Below, in pieces: positions 28,001-32,829 of a stretch of 32,829 nt of DNA. The position numbers were made by a program, and so were the translations under genes. The notes below the pieces were generated by a model. That model was given only the letters and a program-made list of their open reading frames with translations. It did not search any database and was not told the DNA's origin. Numbering within the stretch: the first letter of the stretch is position 1; each line of letters begins with the position of its first letter. Source of the stretch: Firmicutes bacterium CAG:124 (GTDB lineage: Bacteria; Bacillota; Clostridia; Oscillospirales; Oscillospiraceae); contig HF990656.1 in NCBI GenBank assembly GCA_000432135.1, positions 1-32,829 on the forward strand, in the 5' to 3' direction.

Positions 28001-28424
28001 AAGCCGCGCCGGAGGCCCATACAAGCATGAATATCTTCCGCACGGAAACGGCGGGCTTCTGTGCAGCTTTTGCCGGTTCCGCGCTGCTCGTTTCCGTCTG
28101 CGCAGGCGTAGACGCCGGGCGCTGCACCGGCTGTGCGGGCGTCTGCACCGGCGCTGCGGGCGCAGCCGGTTCCGGTGTACTGGCCGCCTGCGCGGGTGGC
28201 ACAGCGGCAGGTTCCGCCTGTATGACAGCGGCCGGTTCAGCCTCCGGCAGGAGATTTGCCACGCTGAGGGCGGTTTTCCCGACGGAAAGCGGCAGCAGCA
28301 GCCGCACGAGCAGCACCAGCCAGAGTGCGTACTGCAATCTTGCGCTGATTTTCCCGCGCAGCAGATAGTGCGCGCCGATGAGCAGCGCCGCCAACACGGC
28401 GGACGAAACAAACCATTCAGCCAT
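25035..28424 (-). CDS. BlaR1-like M56 zinc protease with a very large unassigned ectodomain
   Basis: The 1129-residue product shares the M56 plan: helices at about 3-22, 33-50, 130-150 and 316-333, zinc motif HEYTH (213-217), downstream AELFCDED (253-260), and a Pro/Ala-rich loop (about 60-125). After helix 4 comes an acidic linker and about 790 extracytoplasmic residues, against about 250 in BlaR1. I recognise no family in it. It is rich in aromatic and acidic residues, and parts such as FTVNGTSIYDLTLDDIQNVYG look like repeating alpha/beta segments of lipoprotein-type domains. No SxxK/SxN/KTG set is evident. The gene overlaps the stop of its BlaI by 8 bp, which implies translational coupling and 1:1 function. 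It probably senses an extracellular or wall signal and inactivates BlaI. Confidence 0.85.
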   Translation of the reverse strand: MAEWFVSSAVLAALLIGAHYLLRGKISARLQYALWLVLLVRLLLPLSVGKTALSVANLLPEAEPAAVIQAEPAAVPPAQAASTPEPAAPAAPVQTPAQPVQRPASTPAQTETSSAEPAKAAQKPAVSVRKIFMLVWASGAALLGLWFLLCNFRYGRQLRAGVLHAIAPKEGRPAVRLTRTALSPCLFGLFPPAIYVTMDCAQDEQLLHHCAEHEYTHYLHRDHIWAVLRGVCLALHWFDPLVWWAAALSRTDAELFCDEDTVRRLGEDARVDYGRSLIRMTCRERVDPLSAATTMSGRGGQLKTRIISITKHPKTAIPVLILVLLLCAAAVGCTMTGAKDAAPAQQTPEKTEDTPEELEATADTREEPEAAVEFTTTQDTVTLSVPARYENEITADDSFMIEAPETGEHDLDDVLFSFYDKSQAAEDRLGLVWAIRAFQFEDPAELVKDGADRWVEENLMALNTHLLGTRGSTAYYFFCLSPSDKAVRQYDSSDTAAVSSYYQHAADGLDILKDFVVRNGLAPVEGAVDWEAWYQEFILPRIEAETDPAADAAWFAAREPVEQWPKFTVNGTSIYDLTLDDIQNVYGTYERILHWVYIQTDYYDVVEFADGSQAAGWMNKDGTIHYPNAAYLRLDAGVEACGVRFGEDYREAANRFPRDAEPVFEQFDEHTARLMLGGEVSYMGKYSCIAYTDGIPTMLVVCDETVMTFHIENGVIAAVSWMAPEESMQLPIAEQRMTIDPSLLTDENLKRILIGPEIALVNDGFTFNTPANLSSQQLLMLFLFWSADSTRDDYIQADGKYHFTQDFINDILSQHFGTGCFLFDITQCGDYDASDGTAVIENVSGFGGGPDLRIADVQVLEGSTVQVTADFYNANPFFDNSGGEIRYARKVYMLEFYSTGVLFHSARFMPLSEDDLRAALQLHTGETTDDLAQLFWTYDSQNRNLLGSLPSGDWTALPLTEDAWDGLSLFVYERYARENNWPLTISETDFDHTLVRYFPLGRYGWEDRSSHYLTYQDGTYTRTVNDNHGARYCYLKSVSSLTDGSFQLVFRCLDVPELTEYADASADVRAVYDHAGAEELQPQEFRRAVYRAFADGVIPTGNSMTELTVTVRLTGEALYPFQFLSASDG

Positions 28425-28803
28425 GGTGCTTTTTCTCCTCCATCTCCTGCAGCAGTGCGTGCAGCTCGTCGATCTCGCGCTGTGGGAGCGCCTCGCGCTT
28501 CGTCATCTCGCTGACGAGCATACTCAGGCTCCCCTTATACACGCGGCCAAGCAGATCACGCGTCTGCTGCGCGGCTGCATCCTCGCGGCGGACGGCGGGA
28601 TAAAAGACGTTTTTGCGTCCCTGCGCGTCACAGCGCACCGCCCCCTTCTCCATCAGCCGCCGCAGAAGCGTCAGCGTCGTCGAGCGGTTCCAGCCGGTCT
28701 GCGCCGCCATCGCCTCCGTCAGCTCACGCCCGGTCTGCGGCGCGTGCTCCCAGAGCTTCTCCATAAGCTGCCATTCCGCTTGTGTCAGATCGATTCTGTT
28801 CAC
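28417..28803 (-). CDS. BlaI/MecI-family transcriptional repressor (module 2)
   Basis: A 128-residue winged-helix repressor. The start is GTG at 28803 with AGGAGGG upstream. An upstream in-frame ATG would lie within the operator/promoter and has no RBS. Family features are LTQAEWQLMEKLWEHAP, GWNRSTTLTLLRRLMEKGAV and the C-terminal LVSEMTKREALPQREIDEL. At the position of the Asn-Phe cleavage bond of BlaI/MecI it has Glu99-Met100, so if its partner protease cuts it, specificity must differ from module 1. Operon order and overlap with the M56 gene match the classical blaI-blaR1 design. Confidence 0.92.
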   Translation of the reverse strand: MNRIDLTQAEWQLMEKLWEHAPQTGRELTEAMAAQTGWNRSTTLTLLRRLMEKGAVRCDAQGRKNVFYPAVRREDAAAQQTRDLLGRVYKGSLSMLVSEMTKREALPQREIDELHALLQEMEEKKHHG

Positions 28804-28820
28804 CGTGTCGCCCTCCTGTT

Positions 28821-28867
28821 GTTTACGTCTGTAATCATAGCATAGCACCTTTGATTACGGTTGTCAA
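28821..28867 (-). promoter_or_regulatory. Promoter and BlaI-type operator of module 2
   Basis: Minus-strand -35 TTGACA (28862-28867), 17-bp spacer, -10 TATGCT (28839-28844). The dyad GATTAC-AGAC-GTAAAC (28821-28836) sits just downstream in the same position as in module 1 and shares TAC-N4-GTAAAC with it. Confidence 0.75.
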
Positions 28868-28876
28868 CAGAAAGAA

Positions 28877-28903
28877 CCGGGCGGCATATCCGCTGCCGCC
28901 CGG
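28877..28903 (-). terminator. Terminator of the lipoprotein gene
   Basis: A perfect 10-bp stem (28877-28886 with 28894-28903) with a 7-nt loop, followed on the minus strand by TTCTTTCTGTT. It abuts the module 2 promoter, so the lipoprotein gene is a separate unit. Confidence 0.85.
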
Positions 28904-28908
28904 CTGTA

Positions 28909-30210
28909 TCATCCTGCTTCCGCGATAAACAGCGCCGCACGCCTGTCCATGACCTGCGCCGCCTCCTGCGCGGTTTTCCGGCCCTTGAAAAAGGCGTCCG
29001 CCTCGTCAAGAATGATCATCAGAATTTCCTGACTGCCGCAGGAGCGGCAGTCTGCATGCTCCAAAACGTTCATCAGATCGTCAGCCGCGGCTTCGTCAAA
29101 CAGGAATGCAAGATCACCCGCTTCTCCAATCTCGACGCGGCCCTCCTCTCGGATGGCCGTCTGCTGCTCGGCCTTCTGCGCTTCGATCTCCTTCTGCATC
29201 AGCTCGCGCAGCGCAGCGCGGTTGACGGGGAACGCGTCTGCAATGGTCAGCTGGAAGTCTTCCTGCAGCATATTCCGCAGCGCCTCCTCCGCCGCTTCCT
29301 GCATGGTGGAGCCGACGCAGACGCCAAGCTGCAGAACCGGCTGATATGCCGTCCCGCCGTCCGAGTCGAGGGCAAGCACACGGAACGCGCCGCCGGTCTG
29401 CTGGTACCAGGAAATCTGCATGGACCGGTACATCGCGGCGGAGCGCATCGGCTGCTGCATGATGCTGTCCGGGGCAGGCACCGCGGAAGAAATGGCCGCG
29501 CAGGCCGTCAGAATATTCAAAAATTTCTCGCTCTCGAAGGAGGCGGTCTGTGTATCATAGTCCAGATACTGCTCCGCCGCGTGGCGGCAGTAGACGCTGA
29601 GCAGATCCTCACCGCCCCAGAAAAAGCTAACGTCCGGAACTGCGCCGCACAGCACGTCCTCGACCGACGTTTCCAGCGACGCGCCGAGCTTCTCCGCCGG
29701 GCCGAACAGCGGGTCAAGCGCGAAAGCCCCGACGACGGAATAGAGCGTCCCGTCCACATAGCACGGCTTCAGAATACCGGACAGAAGCTCCGCGTCCGGC
29801 ATCCCGTCCAGCGGCAGCAGAATGCCGTTTTTTGCGTAGCCCGCGTACTGCGCACCACTCAAATCGCTGCAATCGAGCAGGTCTGGCACGTTTCCAGCCA
29901 GCAGCTCCGTCGTCATGCGCGTCACGGCGTCTGCGCGGCTTTCCGCGCCGTCGGCGTAGTTGAGGATTTCGATTCTGAACGGTGCGCCGGAGAAATTATA
30001 GCTCTGGATCATACTGCGGAGCACGCTCTTCTCCGAGTCAAAGTCGATCATACCGAGCGTCAGCGTCTGCTCCGGTGTCTGTGCAGCGGGTTCGGTGTTG
30101 GCTTGTGTGTCAATTGTCTCCGCAGTGGGCAGTTGCTCCGGCTGCGTCTGCTTCCGGCAGCCGGTCAGGAGCAGGCCGAGCAGCAGCATGAGAATCAGAC
30201 AGCGTTTCAT
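28909..30210 (-). CDS. Solute-binding-like lipoprotein
   Basis: The 433-residue product has a classic lipoprotein signal (MKRCLILMLLLGLLLTGC, lipid-modified Cys18) and a Gln/Thr/Pro/Glu-rich spacer. A fold resembling family 1 extracellular solute-binding proteins follows: LLAGNVPDLLDCSDLS, YAKNGILLPLDGM, VDGTLYSVVGAFALDPLFG and AFPVNRAALRELMQ. The last is typical of the C-lobe. The ATG at 30210 follows AAGGAGG. No ABC permease or ATPase gene is near, so it may be an orphan receptor or use a shared transporter. A late CRSC pair is unusual. It directly precedes module 2 on the same strand but ends in its own terminator. A supply role to the M56 sensors is only a possibility. Confidence 0.82.
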   Translation of the reverse strand: MKRCLILMLLLGLLLTGCRKQTQPEQLPTAETIDTQANTEPAAQTPEQTLTLGMIDFDSEKSVLRSMIQSYNFSGAPFRIEILNYADGAESRADAVTRMTTELLAGNVPDLLDCSDLSGAQYAGYAKNGILLPLDGMPDAELLSGILKPCYVDGTLYSVVGAFALDPLFGPAEKLGASLETSVEDVLCGAVPDVSFFWGGEDLLSVYCRHAAEQYLDYDTQTASFESEKFLNILTACAAISSAVPAPDSIMQQPMRSAAMYRSMQISWYQQTGGAFRVLALDSDGGTAYQPVLQLGVCVGSTMQEAAEEALRNMLQEDFQLTIADAFPVNRAALRELMQKEIEAQKAEQQTAIREEGRVEIGEAGDLAFLFDEAAADDLMNVLEHADCRSCGSQEILMIILDEADAFFKGRKTAQEAAQVMDRRAALFIAEAG

Positions 30211-30236
30211 GATGCATTCCTCCTTATTTTTCTTCC

Positions 30237-30242
30237 AGTGTA
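30237..30242 (-). promoter_or_regulatory. Possible extended -10 of the lipoprotein promoter
   Basis: TGATACACT on the minus strand gives an extended -10 (TACACT, 30237-30242), 26 bp upstream of the ATG. No clear -35 is visible. Confidence 0.4.
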
Positions 30243-30283
30243 TCACAACTTTTCCCTGAAATCTCTTAATTTTTCCTAAATAT

Positions 30284-30405
30284 TTACTGGATCCGGTATC
30301 CGCTCAGGACGAGTTCGAGGATTGCAGGCCAGAAGACGGGCTCCGGGGCGGTAAAATAGCGGGCGTCAGGGATGGCGTGGAAGGAATCGTAACAGAAACG
30401 AGGCC
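30284..30405 (-). pseudogene. Probable 3' remnant of an unidentified gene
   Basis: One minus-strand frame reads ...YDSFHAIPDARYFTAPEP and on to ...LELVLSGYRIQ and a TAA at 30284-30286. This composition looks protein-like, not random spacer. There is no start codon upstream: the frame enters the palindrome at 30397-30429 and closes at a TAG beyond it. I cannot name the parent gene. It may be the end of a deleted gene that once preceded the lipoprotein gene. Confidence 0.35.
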
Positions 30406-30429
30406 GCTGCGGTGCGCAGCGGCCTCGTT
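30397..30429. repeat. 33-bp palindrome, copy A
   Basis: A perfect 15-bp stem, AACGAGGCCGCTGCG with its inverse, and loop GTG. It is identical to 30880-30912. It is followed on plus by CCAGTCTGTCAAAAAAC. It may be a terminator relic. Confidence 0.85.
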
Positions 30430-30542
30430 CCAGTCTGTCAAAAAACTATTGTTTTCCTATTTTGTGTAGAGTTTCCGAGGCTGGCGTAGGGGCGGACGCC
30501 TCTGTCCGCCCGATGAGCAGCCGCAAATTCTCGCAGTACTCT

Positions 30543-30745
30543 GTAGGGGCCGATGCCGGTCACAGCCGTTCGCGACGAAGGAGAGTTACCCGATGCCGGT
30601 CACAGCCGTTCGCGACGAAGGAGCGTTACGGATGTGGGTCTGCCGCTTGCCGGTACACATCGGCCCGTCGGGAAGTTACGAATTCGCCGCAGATTTCCGT
30701 AAAAACGGTGCAATCTGCCGGGTCGATGTAGGCATCGACCCCTAC
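30543..30745. repeat. REPIN-like element nested within copy 3
   Basis: Bounded by GTAGGGGCCGATG and CATCGACCCCTAC-type ends. The right hairpin is GGGTCGATG-TAGG-CATCGACCC. The left hairpin, GGGCCGATG with CATCGGCCC, has its loop expanded by about 100 bp that contains a 40-bp tandem repeat. The interior at 30671-30721 matches copy 1 at about 47 of 51 positions. Confidence 0.75.
30551..30630. repeat. 40-bp tandem duplication
   Basis: Units 30551-30590 and 30591-30630 differ at two positions and both begin CGATGCCGGTCACAGCCG. They lie inside the expanded loop of the nested element. Confidence 0.92.
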
Positions 30746-30879
30746 AGGCAAGTGGAGAAGTGCATACGGATTCGCTCTGGATTTCCGAAAAAAGCACTGC
30801 ATCCAGCGGGCGGACAGAGTCGTCCGTCCCTACGAAGCAGCGCTATATCGATTATGATCGGACTTTTTTGACACGCTTA

Positions 30880-30912
30880 AACGAGGCCGCTGCGGTGCGC
30901 AGCGGCCTCGTT
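30880..30912 (-). terminator. 33-bp palindrome, copy B; probable terminator of the tetR-like gene
   Basis: Identical to copy A. It lies 10 bp past the tetR-like stop. On the minus strand GTTTAAGCG follows, so the U-tract is short. On the plus side it is preceded by ACTTTTTTGACACGC, an inverted counterpart of the sequence after copy A. Confidence 0.55.
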
Positions 30913-30921
30913 CTAAAATTA

Positions 30922-31629
30922 TTACAGTGTGAATTCAAAGCGCATGGCAAGCGCCTTGAACAGCTCGTGCATGACGCGCTCGGAGACGGCGCGGATGTCC
31001 ATGCCGCCGATGAAGTCCACGGCCTTTTTGATCTCGTCCTCCGGGACGTGGTACGACCGCAGGCTCATGGTGAGGAACGTACGAAGCTTCTTTTCCAGTG
31101 TCAGCGCCTCGTCGCACGGGTGCGCCATAAAGCCCCGCATGATCCCGGCGGAGCCGATCTCCATAAAATAGAAGTCCTGCTCGGTCAGCTCCGGCTGATA
31201 GGGGCTAAAGATCTGGTAAAGCTCCTTTGCTGTCTCGCGGAAGATATAGTCCGACGCTTCCTTCTGCGTGTACGCCTCAATATAGATCTCGCGCAGATTT
31301 TCGTTCAGCTCCGTCAGCGTCATCTGAATGGCCGTCTCCACGGCGTAGACATAGATCGGCGGCAGCTGTGTGCCCGCCGTGCTGCGGGCCATGGCGAACT
31401 GATTGGAGAACATGAACTGCGCCAGCTCGGTCAGTACGCCGTCCTTGGCGCGGAAAATATTCTGAAAAATACTGTTGGAAACCGACGCCTGCTGCACGAT
31501 CTGGGCGACGGTGGTTTTTTTATAGCCCTGCTCAAGAAACAGCTTGACGCAGACCGTCAGGATCCGTTTCTTGGACGGCCGGCTGGCATTTGTGCTTGCG
31601 ATGAGGATCGCTTCCCTTCTGTCTGGCAT
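30922..31629 (-). CDS. TetR/AcrR-family transcriptional regulator
   Basis: The product has about 235 residues. An N-terminal helix-turn-helix region (about 18-65: RILTVCVKLFLEQGYKKTTV, QQASVSNSIFQNIFRAKDG) is followed by a helical ligand/dimerisation domain (about 75-235). The ligand is unknown. The ATG at 31629 and a GTG 12 bp upstream are both possible starts. The promoter's -10 box (31642-31647) leaves almost no leader, so the mRNA is probably leaderless or nearly so. It has no obvious target gene next to it; the downstream side is the repeat spacer and the upstream neighbour mtnA is transcribed in the same direction. Autoregulation or control of a distant efflux gene is possible, but I see no clear operator. 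Confidence 0.88.
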   Translation of the reverse strand: MPDRREAILIASTNASRPSKKRILTVCVKLFLEQGYKKTTVAQIVQQASVSNSIFQNIFRAKDGVLTELAQFMFSNQFAMARSTAGTQLPPIYVYAVETAIQMTLTELNENLREIYIEAYTQKEASDYIFRETAKELYQIFSPYQPELTEQDFYFMEIGSAGIMRGFMAHPCDEALTLEKKLRTFLTMSLRSYHVPEDEIKKAVDFIGGMDIRAVSERVMHELFKALAMRFEFTL

Positions 31630-31641
31630 TTGTCCGCACAC

Positions 31642-31670
31642 ATTGTAGCAAAGCCCCGCCGGAAACGCAA
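31642..31670 (-). promoter_or_regulatory. Promoter of the tetR-like gene
   Basis: Minus-strand -35 TTGCGT (31665-31670), 17-bp spacer, -10 TACAAT (31642-31647). A transcript would begin around 31635, within a few nt of the ATG at 31629. Confidence 0.55.
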
Positions 31671-31715
31671 GAGGCGTGCGGTCTGACTATGCGCAAATTG
31701 CAGGATCCCGCAGAC

Positions 31716-32786
31716 TCAGACTACAGTATCGTACTCCCCCGCTCCGCCGCCGGCGAAGTAGTGGTGCAGATCGAATGGGGAGAACACGCCCCGGTCGGTG
31801 ACGATGCCGGAGATGAGGTGCGGCGGGGTCATATCGAAGGCGGGATAATAGCCCTTCACGCCCTGCGCCGCCGTGCGCACACCCATGGCCTGCAGGGTAA
31901 ATTCCGGGTCGCGCATCTCGATTTTGACGGTGTCCTTTGTCTCGTGGCCGATATCCGGCGCGCCGGTAACGAAGGTTGGAATGCCGAAGTGATTGGCGCA
32001 GATGGCGATCTGGAGCGTCCCGACCTTGTTGACGACATAGCCGTCGAGGCAGATCGCGTCCGCCGCGCAGGTAAAGAGGTCCACGTGCTCGCGCTCCATG
32101 ACGAATGCGGGCATATTGTCGGTGATGACGGTCACGTCGAAGCCCATATCATGGCAGACCGTGGCCGTGAGGCGCGCTCCCTGAAAATAAGGCCGCGTCT
32201 CCGGGCAGAACAGGCGGAAGGTCTTCCCGGCCTGCCTCGCCTCCTTCAGCATCATGCCGACGATCGTTTCACCGAAGCACTGCGTCATGACCGTGCCGCC
32301 GTCTGGGATGAGCGGCACGAGATACCTTGCGATCTCATTTACCTTGCTGTAGCGGCGGTTGTTGGCGTTTACGGCGTGCTCCCGGATGGCAAGATCGACA
32401 GGACGCCTCTCACGAAGCGCCAGCTTTGCCGCCGCCAGACAGCCGTCGCAGACCAGCTTCATCCGCTTGTAGGTTGTGGGGCGGGCATTTGAGATTGTTT
32501 CGTCCGCTGCCTGTAGATAGGCCAGCTGCTCCTCCGCCGGTTTTTCCCGGCACTCATATGCGGCCAGCGCCATGCCCATGGCCGCCGCCGTATACGGCCC
32601 CGCGCTCTGCGTGACCATGTCGCGGATGGCCTGCATGACCTCCACGTGCGTTTTGCAGCGGACAAACTCGATTTTCGCCGGATAGATCCGGCGGTCGAGA
32701 ATCCGCACCTCGCCCGCATCGTACCACGCAACGTTTTCATATTGCAGCATGAAGGCCAGCCCTTCATCGGCCCGGAACTGTGTCAT
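31716..32786 (-). CDS. MtnA/eIF2B-family sugar-1-phosphate isomerase (S-methyl-5-thioribose-1-phosphate isomerase-like)
   Basis: The 356-residue product belongs to the eIF2B alpha/beta/delta-MtnA superfamily. MtnA enzymes open a ribose-1-phosphate ring to the ribulose-1-phosphate in methionine salvage. Visible are the helical N-domain (YTAAAMGMALAAYECR), ISNARPT (97-103), the catalytic-Cys segment GTVMTQCFGET, ETRPYFQGARLTA, and the acidic-residue segment AADAICLDGYVVNKVGT. In classical MtnA the Cys segment reads THCNAG and the Asp segment ADRIAANGD, so this member is divergent and may use a related pentose-1-phosphate. The ATG overlaps the upstream stop by 4 bp, and GGAGGAG lies inside the upstream gene. 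It is probably part of a salvage operon entering from the right. Confidence 0.85.
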   Translation of the reverse strand: MTQFRADEGLAFMLQYENVAWYDAGEVRILDRRIYPAKIEFVRCKTHVEVMQAIRDMVTQSAGPYTAAAMGMALAAYECREKPAEEQLAYLQAADETISNARPTTYKRMKLVCDGCLAAAKLALRERRPVDLAIREHAVNANNRRYSKVNEIARYLVPLIPDGGTVMTQCFGETIVGMMLKEARQAGKTFRLFCPETRPYFQGARLTATVCHDMGFDVTVITDNMPAFVMEREHVDLFTCAADAICLDGYVVNKVGTLQIAICANHFGIPTFVTGAPDIGHETKDTVKIEMRDPEFTLQAMGVRTAAQGVKGYYPAFDMTPPHLISGIVTDRGVFSPFDLHHYFAGGGAGEYDTVV

Positions 32787-32829
32787 ACATCCATCTCCTC
32801 CAGAATTTTTTCAAGATAGCGGCTGAACC
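32783..32829 (-). CDS. 3' end of the gene upstream of mtnA (partial)
   Basis: The last 14 codons of a minus-strand gene, reading FSRYLEKILEEMDV, with the TGA inside the ATGA overlap with the mtnA-like start. The rest lies outside the window. The amphipathic helical end does not identify the family; in methionine-salvage clusters a sugar kinase or aldolase often sits here. Confidence 0.6.
   Translation of the reverse strand, partial: FSRYLEKILEEMDV

Larger units (their letters stand above)
30486..30833. repeat. REPIN-like dispersed element, copy 3 (outer, interrupted)
   Basis: The left end GTAGGGGCGGACGCC hairpin at 30486-30512 and the right end hairpin GGGCGGAC-AGAGTC-GTCCGTCC ending at 30833 belong to one element. 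Its interior is interrupted by a second complete element at 30543-30745. The right flank (30753-30808) keeps a diverged version of the conserved interior (GAAG..ATTCG...GGATTTCCG.AAAA). Confidence 0.75.

Noticed and set aside
22456..28803. The BlaI/M56 pairs as ordinary beta-lactam resistance regulators.
   Set aside because: No beta-lactamase or penicillin-binding protein gene is adjacent, and neither M56 protein carries a recognisable penicillin-binding sensor.
30551..30630. The two 40-bp direct repeats as a CRISPR remnant.
   Set aside because: The units are directly adjacent with no spacers, there are only two, and no cas gene is near. It is a simple tandem duplication.

Overview
The window looks like a chromosomal segment of a fairly GC-rich low-GC-lineage Gram-positive: Bacillota, class Clostridia, most likely the Oscillospirales/Oscillospiraceae group of gut bacteria. 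The evidence is a glmS ribozyme, a T-box leader on alaS, two BlaI/M56 regulator pairs, S-layer-homology repeats, an archaeal/eukaryotic-type ProRS, a DUF1540 protein, AGGAGG-type ribosome binding sites and sigma-A type promoters. No phage, transposase or CRISPR genes are visible. Many long antisense reading frames exist only because of base composition.

Layout. 118-6.9 kb, all minus strand: tRNA-Arg(ACG) with its own promoter and terminator; an M16C (PreP-type) peptidase gene broken by an imperfect 28-bp tandem duplication; glmS behind a glmS ribozyme; iron-sulfur L-serine dehydratase. 6.9-8.7 kb: a 60-residue unknown protein divergent from proS (plus). 8.7-13.6 kb, minus: an exported polysaccharide deacetylase with SLH repeats, a membrane-anchored phosphodiester glycosidase (NAGPA-like), a yhbD-like regulator with a bactofilin-like partner, and rpe. 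13.8-16.9 kb, plus: an xpaC-telA-TPM-DUF1540 unit. 17.0-22.4 kb, minus: a Y-family polymerase, a structured noncoding locus, a HIT protein, and alaS with its T-box. 22.4-30.2 kb, minus: two consecutive BlaI/M56 modules and a solute-binding-like lipoprotein. 30.2-32.8 kb: repeat-rich spacer, a TetR regulator, an mtnA-like isomerase and the last codons of the gene upstream of it.

The most unusual part is 22.4-30.2 kb. Each module has a GTG-initiated BlaI-type repressor followed by a four-helix M56 (BlaR1-like) zinc protease. The usual penicillin-binding sensor is missing from both. In one it is replaced by a phosphodiester-glycosidase domain closely related to the free-standing enzyme at 10.1-11.5 kb. 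In the other it is replaced by an ectodomain of about 790 residues that I cannot assign. Both repressor promoters carry a similar TAC-N4-GTA dyad just downstream of the -10 box, as expected for autorepression. I infer two envelope-sensing, proteolysis-released repressor circuits that detect something other than beta-lactams.

Noncoding structure is also rich. There is a REPIN-like dispersed element (three loci, one a nested pair), a second family of 49-bp hairpin repeats lying in the alaS leader between the T-box and the start codon, a triple palindromic operator at the yhbD-like promoter, an attenuator-like rpe leader, and an RNA candidate with its own promoter and a UUCG-capped hairpin at 18.6-18.8 kb. 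Coordinates 1-78 show nothing I can identify.
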